From: a virus
Virus record (IMG/VR): IMGVR_UViG_3300048834_000471
Location: 1 to 42,537 of that record
Direction: 5' to 3' (one strand)
Length of the DNA stretch: 42,537 nucleotides
Of the stretch, positions 31,854 to 38,897 are shown piece after piece. A model generated the notes under the pieces. The model was given only the letters and a program-made list of their open reading frames with translations, was not told the origin of the DNA and made no database searches. The position numbers and the translations under genes are program-made. Every line of letters begins with the position of its first letter. The stretch's first letter is position 1.

Positions 31854-31888
31854 CGGGGAGTTGCAAGACTGCCCCTCCCCGCCTTTTT
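31854..31888 (+). terminator. Rho-independent terminator after the fibre genes
   Basis: CGGGGAG (31854-31860) pairs with CTCCCCG (31875-31881), followed by CCTTTTT. It would stop + strand transcription coming from the head/fibre operon, within the gap between two - strand genes. A second, weaker hairpin at 31666-31682 (AGGGAA-TCAAG-TTCCCT, then GTTTATT) precedes it. Confidence 0.65.
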
Positions 31889-31890
31889 CG

Positions 31891-32436
31891 TCAAGCCTCG
31901 GCCGCCTCGAGCTCTTGCGGCGCATTTGGTCGAGCCTTTTCGACCAGCTCGGAAACTGGTCGCTCAGCGCGATAAAACATTAACCAGTAATGCGATTGCG
32001 GGACGAATTGCGTCGAAGCGGCCGGATTGTCGATCGCCATTTTGAGGTTAATAGCGACCGCGCCTTTTTTCCGCATACGCAGCTCGTCCGGCACTTTGTC
32101 GCTCTCGGAATAGGCCGAATGCAATTCGACATTGCGGCTAGTTCCGCCGAAATCCGTCAAGCTATGGCAACGGACAAGCGCCGCCATGATTGCGCCGGCG
32201 AAATCCGGATCGTCCTCGGACGGGTGAAAGACGAGATAAAGGTTCTCGTCGAACGCGAGGTCGACCATGTTGTCGATCGAGAAATGAGCCTCTCCCCAGG
32301 GCGTCGCCTTGGTAAAGCGAACGTCCTCGTTCTCGGGCTTGGAAAGATCATTATCATATACACAGGACAGGGTTACAAGGCGGCCGTCGCCAAAGACTCG
32401 AGTCCCCGCAACGCGCATTTTCGCAATTACTGCCAT
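31891..32436 (-). CDS. Hypothetical 181-aa protein
   Basis: Preceded on its strand by TAGGAGCTGCGAA. Mixed alpha/beta, no signal or membrane segment. Recognisable segments such as AKMRVAGTRVFGDGRLVTLS and VPQSHYWLMFYRAERPVSEL do not point me to a family. It is separated from the upstream RNase H operon by a terminator, so it probably has its own promoter, and it is followed by the lipoprotein gene. Confidence 0.6.
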   Translation of the reverse strand: MAVIAKMRVAGTRVFGDGRLVTLSCVYDNDLSKPENEDVRFTKATPWGEAHFSIDNMVDLAFDENLYLVFHPSEDDPDFAGAIMAALVRCHSLTDFGGTSRNVELHSAYSESDKVPDELRMRKKGAVAINLKMAIDNPAASTQFVPQSHYWLMFYRAERPVSELVEKARPNAPQELEAAEA

Positions 32437-32572
32437 TTCGCAGCTCCTACAGATTTAAGGGATTGCTCAGCTCGGGGCCGGGATACGGGAGCCGGAATGT
32501 CACATCGGCGCGCGCTCTCCGACTTGTCCTCATGAGCGCGGATTGAATGAACCCGATCAAGAGCCTGGTCAA

Positions 32573-32605
32573 CAAAAAAGGCGGCGCTCGGGGTGAACGC
32601 CGCCT
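32573..32605 (-). terminator. Rho-independent terminator of the cargo operon
   Basis: On the - strand AGGCGGCG, an 11-nt loop and CGCCGCCT (32605-32598 / 32586-32579) are followed by TTTTTG. This is a perfect 8-bp GC-rich stem with a U tract, about 90 nt downstream of the RNase H stop. The rest of 32437-32694 holds no convincing gene. Confidence 0.85.
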
Positions 32606-32678
32606 CGGTTGTCATAAGGGGGGAGGGGTCTCATTTCATGGCGGCAACTCCTCAAAAGGCTCGAGAGCTATAACCTAG

Positions 32679-32700
32679 CGGTGACTAGATATTGTCACCG
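32679..32700. repeat. Inverted repeat at the 3' end of the RNase H gene
   Basis: CGGTGAC, 8-nt AT-rich spacer, GTCACCG, spanning the RNase H stop codon. No U tract follows. It may be a protein-binding site or an mRNA 3' structure. Confidence 0.45.
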
Positions 32701-33255
32701 TCCCGAAAGCTGCGCAACTGCATTTTTGAGCCGGTCGACGCGCTCGCTTGCCCTTGCCGATGGTCGCGGCCGAGCTCCCTCGAGCAACACTTTCGAGCAT
32801 AGCTTATCGACCCGGCGATTTCCCTCGGCGTGAATATCGCTTGAGGTCAAGGGCTGGTGTCCCTTTACGTGCCTGCAATGCAGTTCGAACTTGCCCTTTT
32901 TGGCGAGCTTGCGGGCATAATCGGCCGCTTCCCATATATGCCTTTTTGCTGGTTTCCGCGCAAAAGTCCGGTCGTTTATCCGTTGAACCGCGCCCATATT
33001 GTCGGACCGGATAACGACGAGATCTCCGGCGTCGATATAGCCAGCGAGAAAGACGGCATGCAATGCGTTCGCTATGGCGCGGGTTTCGCAAGACTCCGAG
33101 TTGTCGAGGAAACCGCGAAGCGGACCGGAGCGTTCAAACTCCCCGCCTCGACCGTCTTTCCGGAGAGCGTAGCAGGCCCAGGAGCCGACCCCGTTCCGGT
33201 TTCCCGCATCGGTATAGATCTCGACGTCGCCGCGCCTTTTCCTACGCCTCGCCAT
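32695..33255 (-). CDS. rnhA: Ribonuclease HI
   Basis: 186 aa from the ATG overlapping the upstream gene by 14 nt. All four catalytic carboxylates of RNase HI are in place: D16 (IYTDAGN), E57 (SCETRAI), D85 (IRSDNMGA) and D150 (GNRRVDKL), with HVKGHQP and the H142 loop before the last. It degrades RNA in RNA-DNA hybrids, which may clear R-loops or primers, or act against host or mobile-element transcripts. The C-terminal extension is basic. It is the last gene of the leftward cargo operon. Confidence 0.87.
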   Translation of the reverse strand: MARRRKRRGDVEIYTDAGNRNGVGSWACYALRKDGRGGEFERSGPLRGFLDNSESCETRAIANALHAVFLAGYIDAGDLVVIRSDNMGAVQRINDRTFARKPAKRHIWEAADYARKLAKKGKFELHCRHVKGHQPLTSSDIHAEGNRRVDKLCSKVLLEGARPRPSARASERVDRLKNAVAQLSGR

Positions 33256-33442
33256 TGTTTGCGGTCTCGAACTCCTCCTCGATCTTGGCAATAACCGCAA
33301 AAGCTATGGCCAAGACTGCAAATATCACGCCGCCGCGCCATAACGCCGAGGAAATGTCGGGAGCGGACAGGGTCGAAACGACGAGAAACAATATCGCGAG
33401 ACCCGAAAAACCGACCCTTAGCCGGTCTAAAATTTGTTTCAT
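33242..33442 (-). CDS. Small two-TM membrane protein of the cargo operon
   Basis: 66 aa, coupled by ATGA to the gene upstream and overlapping the RNase H start. Hydrophobic segments FSGLAILFLVVSTLSA (about 12-27) and WRGGVIFAVLAIAFAVIA (about 35-52), then a short acidic tail (KIEEEFETANNGEA). One of four tiny membrane or secreted products in this operon. Function unknown. Confidence 0.65.
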   Translation of the reverse strand: MKQILDRLRVGFSGLAILFLVVSTLSAPDISSALWRGGVIFAVLAIAFAVIAKIEEEFETANNGEA

Positions 33443-33636
33443 GCTTTGACTCCTATTGGTTTAGGCGCTCGATAGGTTTCGCGCCGTATTGTGAAAGGAC
33501 GACCAGCGGCAAGGCGCGAGGCCTCTTGCTCGGCCGCTTGTGTTGAGGGGAACGGGAGGTTCCCGAAATCCCCTTGTCGAGAAAGCCGCGCTCCCTCGAT
33601 TCCGACATGCGTCGAAATGATATACTCGAGGCTCAA
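33439..33636 (-). CDS. Hypothetical 65-aa protein with TTG start
   Basis: Started at TTG overlapping the upstream TGA (TTGA); the longer ATG-started frame to 33720 runs through the neighbouring gene in another frame. Sequence begins SLEYIISTHVGIEGARLSRQ and ends basic (PFTIRRETYRAPKPIGVKA). No motif. Coupled at both ends in the cargo operon. Confidence 0.55.
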   Translation of the reverse strand: MSLEYIISTHVGIEGARLSRQGDFGNLPFPSTQAAEQEASRLAAGRPFTIRRETYRAPKPIGVKA

Positions 33637-33761
33637 GATACGAGACCGAGTTTCATCGCTGCCCAAAGGGCAAGAGCGAAAGTTGCTGAGATCGCGATAA
33701 CGAGAGCGTCGTCGCGCCAAGTATTGACCGGCTCGAACCGGTTTCGAGGTTTCTTGCTCAT
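33633..33761 (-). CDS. 42-aa single-TM protein
   Basis: ATG overlaps the methylase stop (ATGA at 33761). Begins MSKKPRNRFEPVNTWRDDAL, then one membrane segment VIAISATFALALWAAMKLG near the C-terminus. The basic N-terminus suggests it faces the cytoplasm. Function unknown; size and topology match small phage membrane effectors. Confidence 0.6.
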   Translation of the reverse strand: MSKKPRNRFEPVNTWRDDALVIAISATFALALWAAMKLGLVS

Positions 33762-35587
33762 TTCAGTTCGCCTTTCATTTCGAGGTAGATACGCTCGATA
33801 ATCCATCGGCCGCAATTGCGCGCCCATGAGTTGCCGAGCGATTTGTAGCGCGGCGCGTCGGCGGCGAGGTCGGTCCGATCATTGTCGACGCTCAGGCCGT
33901 GAATCGAAACCATATATTCCCGCATTTCGGGCGATATCTTGCGCTTTGCTCCCCAGGGAATAGCGGTAAAGTTATCAGGAAAGCCTTGCAAACGCTCGTC
34001 CTCGACCGGCGTTAACCGGCGAACCGCGAGGCGCAATCCATCTTGCAACACATAGGAGCGGCTCGAACCTCCCGAGCTAGATCTCAAATTCGCGGTTGAA
34101 TGAGGTCCCTCGAAAGCAGCTCCTCCCTCTCTCCCCCCGAGATCGTATGCAACGGCCATTTGTCCGCCGCCGTTCGGTTTCGAGTTCGCGTCATTCATGG
34201 CGCGGAGTGTCGGCGCAATATCAATCTGAGCGTCTGAGCTGCTATCATTGCTCGAGAACGCAATCGCGACGGATTGAGGTCGTCTAGCCTCGATTGTGTA
34301 AGCTAACTCCTCTTGAAAACCTTTTCCCTGAGGTCCGGTCGTCGGCTTTTCTGCGACCGCTCTTTCCTGAATTGCATACGATACAGGAATGAAATGTCCG
34401 ACCGACGCTCCCTCTGGTCGCCCCCCTGCCCCTCCGGAAAAACTGTCCGCGCAAATTGCTCCTACTATCTGAGGAATTAGCGTTGTCCGGCCGGTTCCGT
34501 CCTCGCTCGCGTCAAAGCCCTCGGCTCGAAGCGTCGCGGCAAGCTCAGGCGGCGAGCTTATGACGAGATCGGTTGCGTCTTTCCAGTCGCGCGCCTTTAT
34601 GGTCGAAGCGGTCTCGTCGATCTCATACTCGCCGAACCCGAGCATTCGCGCGCCTACTGGCTGTAGTCCTCCCTCAAGCTCGAAATCGGTTCCGAGGCCG
34701 CCACCGCCTTTAGTGCGAGAGCTAAGGGTTCCGGCAATGTCTTTTGCTTTCCGCGATTGGCGGCGCGATTTAGAATGCCCTTGCATGCTCCGGCGCTCAA
34801 ACAGTATTCGGGCGGGATCGTCGTCTCCAAAACTGACGACAACAAACACTCGCCGCCGTCGTTGGGCGAGTCGGAAGTGTTGAGCGTCGAAAACCCGCCA
34901 TGCAACCCTTGCCCTTGGCCCGGAAGCCATACCAGAATCCGGCCATTTTCCCCCGAGAGGGTTAGGCAAGGGAGCATTTGCTCCGATAATTGCTCCCAAG
35001 AAACAGCCGAAAGCGTTGTCTTTTGTTGAGAGCCATCCGGGGACGTTTTCGACAAGTAGGATTCGAGGTCTAATTGCATGCGCTATTTCCACAAAACGGA
35101 GGGACAGATTGCCTCGATCGTCGTCGAGACTTTCGCGAAGGCCTGCAAAGCTGAATGCTTGGCAAGGCGGACCTCCGACAAGGAGATCTATACGGCCTAG
35201 GGTCAAGGCCTCGGCGATGAAATCGGGGTTCGATACGTCGCCGAGATTGATTGACCGGTTCCCTCCCTTGATCGTGGCAACTGCCTTGATCGCAGCTCGG
35301 CGAGCCTGCCTCTCGAGAAAAGGCTCAAGCGCCTCGGTTTCGGATTTTGTCCGGTCCGTCGATTTCTTTTTCAGTATGCGCGCCGCCTCCTCGTCTGAGA
35401 TCTCGACGACAATGTCGTCCGGCGACGGCATGAAGCGCGGGGCGCTTGCGCCGAACCGCGCCGCGAGAACGGCGGCGGGGAACGGTTCAATCTCGGCGCA
35501 CCATTTCCAATCGAACTCCGGACCTCCGAGCTCAGGCGCTCCGATACCGGAAAAGCATGTCGCGCCGGTAAACTGAGGCTCGATCAT
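33758..35587 (-). CDS. DNA cytosine-C5 methyltransferase
   Basis: 609 aa from the ATG overlapping the upstream stop. Motif I is CFSGIGAPE (11-19). The catalytic motif IV is VGGPPCQAFSFAG (C142), motif VI LLVENVPG, motif VIII QRRRRVFVV, motif IX RRLTPVEDERLQGFP and motif X GNSWARNCGRW. The family is usually 330-450 aa. Extra length lies between motifs I and IV (about 50-110, charged) and in a 250-residue region before motif IX that should hold the target-recognition domain. No cognate nuclease adjoins it, so it is probably protective modification of phage DNA. Confidence 0.9.
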   Translation of the reverse strand: MIEPQFTGATCFSGIGAPELGGPEFDWKWCAEIEPFPAAVLAARFGASAPRFMPSPDDIVVEISDEEAARILKKKSTDRTKSETEALEPFLERQARRAAIKAVATIKGGNRSINLGDVSNPDFIAEALTLGRIDLLVGGPPCQAFSFAGLRESLDDDRGNLSLRFVEIAHAIRPRILLVENVPGWLSTKDNAFGCFLGAIIGANAPLPNPLGGKWPDSGMASGPRARVAWRVFDAQHFRLAQRRRRVFVVVSFGDDDPARILFERRSMQGHSKSRRQSRKAKDIAGTLSSRTKGGGGLGTDFELEGGLQPVGARMLGFGEYEIDETASTIKARDWKDATDLVISSPPELAATLRAEGFDASEDGTGRTTLIPQIVGAICADSFSGGAGGRPEGASVGHFIPVSYAIQERAVAEKPTTGPQGKGFQEELAYTIEARRPQSVAIAFSSNDSSSDAQIDIAPTLRAMNDANSKPNGGGQMAVAYDLGGREGGAAFEGPHSTANLRSSSGGSSRSYVLQDGLRLAVRRLTPVEDERLQGFPDNFTAIPWGAKRKISPEMREYMVSIHGLSVDNDRTDLAADAPRYKSLGNSWARNCGRWIIERIYLEMKGELK

Positions 35588-35751
35588 GCCGCTAGTTGCT
35601 TTGCGCTGGTTATCGCGTCGAGGATTTCGCAAGCAGCCATTTCGACAGAGTCGATAGACTGACCATTATCAAAAAGAACCTCGACAGAAACGGCGAGCAA
35701 ATTCGCGCGTTCCTTGAGCTGGTCGATTACGTCGATTTGTTGTTTCGTCAT
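35584..35751 (-). CDS. Small helical protein upstream of the methylase
   Basis: 55 aa; the ATG at 35751 overlaps the upstream stop and is preferred to the ATG at 35766. Mostly helical: TKQQIDVIDQLKERANLLAV, then VEMAACEILDAITSAKQLAA. Similar small phage proteins of unknown function have this length and amphipathic pattern. Coupled to the methylase (ATGA). Confidence 0.6.
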   Translation of the reverse strand: MTKQQIDVIDQLKERANLLAVSVEVLFDNGQSIDSVEMAACEILDAITSAKQLAA

Positions 35752-36071
35752 GGTTTCCCTTTCCAAGAGAGTTCGAATTTACCGTTTTGAACCTTTGCGT
35801 CTATCCGTCCCCGAGCAATATCCTTGAACAAGAGCTGATAGATAATCAGCGAATAAAGCCGGTTCCGCGCGGCAAGCGAGCGGGTCGACTCGATGAACCC
35901 GAGAGGCTCATAAAAGCCATGCGGAGTCCTGCCATGCTTGCCAAATAGGCGGGTTATGATTTTCTCTGCTTTGCGGCCATGACTAGCGGCGCGGCTGAAA
36001 ACGTCGCGGTCGCTGAGATAAACCCCGTAAGGCCGAGGAGGGAGCGTTTCGATATTCGGGAGCGGCCTCAT
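35748..36071 (-). CDS. Hypothetical basic protein of the cargo operon
   Basis: 107 aa from the ATG at 36071, which overlaps the stop of the 35-aa membrane gene; the frame is open upstream but without a supported start. Rich in Arg, Tyr and Phe (LPPRPYGVYLSDRDVFSRAA; FIESTRSLAARNRLYSLIIY). No motif recognised. Confidence 0.6.
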   Translation of the reverse strand: MRPLPNIETLPPRPYGVYLSDRDVFSRAASHGRKAEKIITRLFGKHGRTPHGFYEPLGFIESTRSLAARNRLYSLIIYQLLFKDIARGRIDAKVQNGKFELSWKGKP

Positions 36072-36175
36072 GGCTGGCTTGTCCCGATTGCGAGGACAAT
36101 GAAAAGGGCGGTCCCGATTGCGGTCAAAACGCATTGATCGAGTCCGCGAATAAACGAGGGCGCGCGGCGGCTCAT
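36068..36175 (-). CDS. 35-aa single-TM peptide
   Basis: A 36-codon frame with ATGA overlaps at both ends (start with the 73-aa gene, stop with the 107-aa gene). Basic N-terminus SRRAPSFIRGLDQ, then the membrane segment VLTAIGTALFIVLAIGT and a three-residue tail. Perfect coupling on both sides is the main evidence that it is translated. Confidence 0.6.
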   Translation of the reverse strand: MSRRAPSFIRGLDQCVLTAIGTALFIVLAIGTSQP

Positions 36176-36393
36176 TCTGCAAACTCCGCAGCAAGATATT
36201 CGAGTTCCTCGTCATATTCAAAACAACGAGATTGATCGTCTCCGGTTAATTGTTCGCGCTGAGCGTCGGTTATGAAAGCGAAAGCGTCGTAAAGATCGAG
36301 AATGTCGCCGTCATTGTTGCGGGGAATGGCTATAAACTCCGCTTGCGAAAACATAGCTCCGGGCTCGCGTTCGTTTAGATAGTTTGTTTGCAT
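36172..36393 (-). CDS. Acidic 73-aa protein, first gene of the cargo operon
   Basis: Preceded by ATCGGAGTTAGGAC on its strand. Contains a strongly acidic C-terminus (CFEYDEELEYLAAEFAE) and MFSQAEFIAIPRNNDGDILD. No family recognised. It is the first gene leftward of the operator-bearing divergent region, so it and the operon are likely controlled by the same repressor as the early genes. Confidence 0.65.
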   Translation of the reverse strand: MQTNYLNEREPGAMFSQAEFIAIPRNNDGDILDLYDAFAFITDAQREQLTGDDQSRCFEYDEELEYLAAEFAE

Positions 36394-36427
36394 GTCCTAA
36401 CTCCGATTCGCTTTCGATAAACATTCC

Positions 36428-36444
36428 TTACGCGCAGCGCGTAA
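36428..36444. promoter_or_regulatory. Operator TTACGC-N5-GCGTAA, copy 2
   Basis: TTACGC GCAGC GCGTAA; with the two inner bases each side it is a perfect 8-bp palindrome around a central A. It lies between the -35-like and -10-like hexamers of the leftward cargo promoter, the same placement as copy 1 at 16733. Confidence 0.7.
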
Positions 36445-36460
36445 CGCTTGCAACAGATAT

Positions 36461-36477
36461 TTACGCGAGAAGCGTAA
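36461..36477. promoter_or_regulatory. Operator TTACGC-N5-GCGTAA, copy 3
   Basis: TTACGC GAGAA GCGTAA, centred 33 bp from copy 2, close to three helical turns. Two sites on the same DNA face would allow cooperative binding and control of both the leftward and rightward promoters. Confidence 0.7.
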
Positions 36478-36492
36478 GAAATGCGCGAACGC

Positions 36493-36509
36493 TCGTTCAG
36501 CATTGCCGC
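36493..36509 (+). promoter_or_regulatory. Conserved virion-promoter element, copy 1
   Basis: TCGTTCAGCATTGCCGC, identical to 40830-40846. Its right half supplies the -35-like TTGCCG, so it may be an activator site overlapping the -35 region. Confidence 0.6.
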
Positions 36510-36537
36510 GAAACCGGCGCGCGCATAATTTGCGCCT

Positions 36538-37521
36538 ATGGACGAAATCGAGATCGAAGTTTTCCGAGCTGATACGCGAGCCTCGCGCGGCATAACGTCG
36601 CGCGACATTGCCGAGCTCGCCGAGGCTTACGACCCTGAGACCAATCCGGCTCCGCTTGTTATCGGGCATCCGAAAGACGACAGTCCCTCCGAGGGCGTCG
36701 TTTCCAAGTTCAGGGCCGAGGGGAATGTCCTTTTTGCGACGTTGAAAGACGTCTCGGACAAGCTGGTCGACAAGGTCAAAAATTCCGAGATCATTAACCG
36801 GTCAATGGCCTTTTTCTCGAAATCGCATGAAGCGAACCCGACGCCGGGAAAGCTCGCGCCTCGTCACCTCGGCTTTTTGGGAGGTTCGGCTCCTGGTATT
36901 CCGGGCATGTCGAGCTTGAAAAAGGCTCTTTCGTTCTCGGCTGAGGGCGATATTCTCGTCGTCGACGGCGACCCCGCCGACGCAATCATTTTCGAAGCGG
37001 CCGGAACGCCGGTCCTATCAGTGCAAGAGGAGTTCGCAGCAATGCCGGGCGAAAAGACAGCAGAAGAAATCGCGGCCGCAAACGAAGCCGAGGCAAAGCG
37101 CCTTGCCGACGAGCGCGCCGATCTCGAGGCGAAACAACAGCAGTTCGCCGCCGACCAGGAAAAGGCAAAGAAAACCGCCGCCGAGGCTCGCGTCGATACG
37201 CTGGTCGCGGCTGGTAAGGTTCTCCCTGCCAATCGCGACGCGCTCGCAATGGTTTTCGGCGCATTGTCCGACGACGAGCTCGAGTTCAGCGCCGACGACA
37301 AGGGAACCGCGGCGGACAAGCTCGCCTCGATCATAGCCTCGGGACCCGCGCTGGTCGATACGACCGGCAAACAACTTTCGCCGAAAGACAAGTTCAGCTC
37401 GTCGACCGGCAACGCCGAGGCCGACGCGCAAACGATCGACGCCAAGGCGCGAAAGCTCATGGAAGAAACCCCCGGCCTCTCATTCCAGGCGGCCGTCGAA
37501 CAAGTAAGCGAGGAGGCGTAA
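36538..37521 (+). CDS. Mu gpI-like capsid protease/scaffold
   Basis: 327 aa. The N-terminal half (APLVIGHPKDDSPSEGVVSK, then SEIINRSMAFFSKS and LGFLGGSAPGIPGM) has the pattern of Mu I/Z-type prohead proteases. The C-terminal 150 residues are a long Ala/Glu/Lys helix (EEIAAANEAEAKRLADERAD), typical of the fused scaffold part. It would assemble with the capsid protein and be removed at maturation. No Shine-Dalgarno sequence is visible; the promoter -10 is so close that the mRNA may be nearly leaderless. Confidence 0.83.
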   Translation: MDEIEIEVFRADTRASRGITSRDIAELAEAYDPETNPAPLVIGHPKDDSPSEGVVSKFRAEGNVLFATLKDVSDKLVDKVKNSEIINRSMAFFSKSHEANPTPGKLAPRHLGFLGGSAPGIPGMSSLKKALSFSAEGDILVVDGDPADAIIFEAAGTPVLSVQEEFAAMPGEKTAEEIAAANEAEAKRLADERADLEAKQQQFAADQEKAKKTAAEARVDTLVAAGKVLPANRDALAMVFGALSDDELEFSADDKGTAADKLASIIASGPALVDTTGKQLSPKDKFSSSTGNAEADAQTIDAKARKLMEETPGLSFQAAVEQVSEEA

Positions 37522-37522
37522 A

Positions 37523-37906
37523 ATGGGCCGCACTACCGGATTTTTGCAAAAGGGTTACACCGCAGGCGGTGCAATCTCCGCTCGTCGTATTGTCAAAATG
37601 GGCGCGGCCGACGGAGCCGTTGTCGTGGCAACGGACGGCTCAGCTCCCCTTATCGGGATTCAGTCGGAACTCGACGTCGCGTCGGGTGAACGCGCCTCGG
37701 TCGCAATGGTCGGCAATATCGAGGAAGTCGTTTACGGCGGCAACGTCGCGCGCGGCGACGAATTGACCGCCGACGCTCAGGGTCGCGCCGTCAAGGCAAC
37801 GCCGGCGGCCGGTGCAAACGCATATTGCATCGGCTTCGCTGAGGTCTCCGGCGTGTCCGGCGATATCGGGACCGCCATTATCTCGCCTTTCATGAAGCAA
37901 GGCTAA
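37523..37906 (+). CDS. Head decoration protein (DUF2190-like)
   Basis: 127 aa, preceded by GAGGAGGCGTAAA. Repeating small beta strands with Gly/Ala (GAAISARRIVKMGAADGAVV-like; VVYGGNVARGDELTADAQGR) match the DUF2190 capsid-cement fold. These proteins bind the outside of HK97-type capsids and stabilise them. The location between protease and capsid genes is the usual one. Confidence 0.8.
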   Translation: MGRTTGFLQKGYTAGGAISARRIVKMGAADGAVVVATDGSAPLIGIQSELDVASGERASVAMVGNIEEVVYGGNVARGDELTADAQGRAVKATPAAGANAYCIGFAEVSGVSGDIGTAIISPFMKQG

Positions 37907-37921
37907 CAGGAGACTCACGAA

Positions 37922-38884
37922 ATGCCTCAGGCTCCCTTTGTTACAGTCCCGGCGCTTATCGCCATTGCGAACGATTATTCGCGCATCAATGCCGCTCAGC
38001 GTGGCTATGTTGCCGATATCCTCGTCCCTCGCGTCCGGGTCGACGCTCCCGAGTTCCGTTATCCGGAATACAAGCTCGAGGAAGCATTCACCGTTCACGA
38101 TAACCAGGTCGACCGCCTCGGCCGCCTGAACGAGATCCTCGAATCCGCGACCGAATCGACCGGCGCGGTTAAGGATTTCGGTCTCGCTCAGCCTATCCCG
38201 TTCCGCGATGAAGCGGCGGCGTCGGCTGGCGTTATCTCGTTCGACCCGAAAGCTCGAGCGGTCCGCAACGTCGAGGACAAAAACCAGCTCGCGCGTGAAA
38301 TTCGCGTCGCTGCCATGCTGCAAAATACGGCGAATTATCAGGCCGGATATTTCGAGGACGAAACGGCGACTCCTTGGTCGGCCGATACGTTCGACGTTCC
38401 GGAAAAGGTCGAGCAGATCAAAAACAACATGCTCCTCCCCCCGAACGTCGCGTTCATGTCGCAAGCCGTGAAAACCATCCTCCGGCGTCACCCCTCGGTC
38501 GGCGAGGCTCTCGGCGGAACCTTTACCAAGGGTAAAGCCATGAGCGACGAGGAGCTCGCGGTTGCGCTCGGCGTCGACAAGATCGTTGTCGGTAACACCC
38601 TCAAGCAAACGTCGAAGCGCGGACAGACGCTTACAACCGGCGCGATTTGGGGAAATCATTTCGGCTTGTTGCATATCCCGCCGGTTCAGGCCGACGGCTT
38701 TGTGAACGATACGAATCAACCCGCATTCGCTCTTACGTTCCAATGGGGTTCGAAGGTTGTCGGCGAGGTTCCCGACCCCGAGATCGGCCTTTGGGGCGGC
38801 GTCCGGGTCCGCAACGGCGAAAGCCTGGTCGAGAAAGTTGTCGCTCCGTTCGGCGGCTATCTCGCTCAGAACGTCCTCGGTTAA
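37922..38884 (+). CDS. Major capsid protein
   Basis: 320 aa, preceded by ACAGGAGACTCACGA. Size, high-quality ribosome site and place after protease and decoration genes identify the major capsid. The sequence has the HK97-like order of an extended N-arm (YVADILVPRVRVDAPEFRYP), a P-domain and a beta-rich C-terminus (VVGEVPDPEIGLWGGVRVRN). Assembles the icosahedral head around the scaffold. Codon use is the most even and GC-rich of the window. Confidence 0.88.
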   Translation: MPQAPFVTVPALIAIANDYSRINAAQRGYVADILVPRVRVDAPEFRYPEYKLEEAFTVHDNQVDRLGRLNEILESATESTGAVKDFGLAQPIPFRDEAAASAGVISFDPKARAVRNVEDKNQLAREIRVAAMLQNTANYQAGYFEDETATPWSADTFDVPEKVEQIKNNMLLPPNVAFMSQAVKTILRRHPSVGEALGGTFTKGKAMSDEELAVALGVDKIVVGNTLKQTSKRGQTLTTGAIWGNHFGLLHIPPVQADGFVNDTNQPAFALTFQWGSKVVGEVPDPEIGLWGGVRVRNGESLVEKVVAPFGGYLAQNVLG

Positions 38885-38897
38885 GGGAGCCTGAGCA

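Larger units (their letters stand above)
36394..36537. promoter_or_regulatory. Divergent control region of the cargo operon and the head operon
   Basis: Leftward: TTGCAA (36453-36448, - strand), 17 nt containing operator copy 2, then TAAGGA. Rightward: the 17-bp element at 36493-36509 ends in a -35-like TTGCCG (36503-36508), followed 15-16 nt on by CATAAT (36524-36529). Operators lie at 36428 and 36461. The head gene has almost no leader after this -10. Promoter hexamers were read by eye. Confidence 0.6.

Noticed and set aside
32427-32615. - strand frame of 62 codons downstream of the RNase H gene
   Set aside because: It runs through the strong - strand terminator and has atypical composition, without a good ribosome site.
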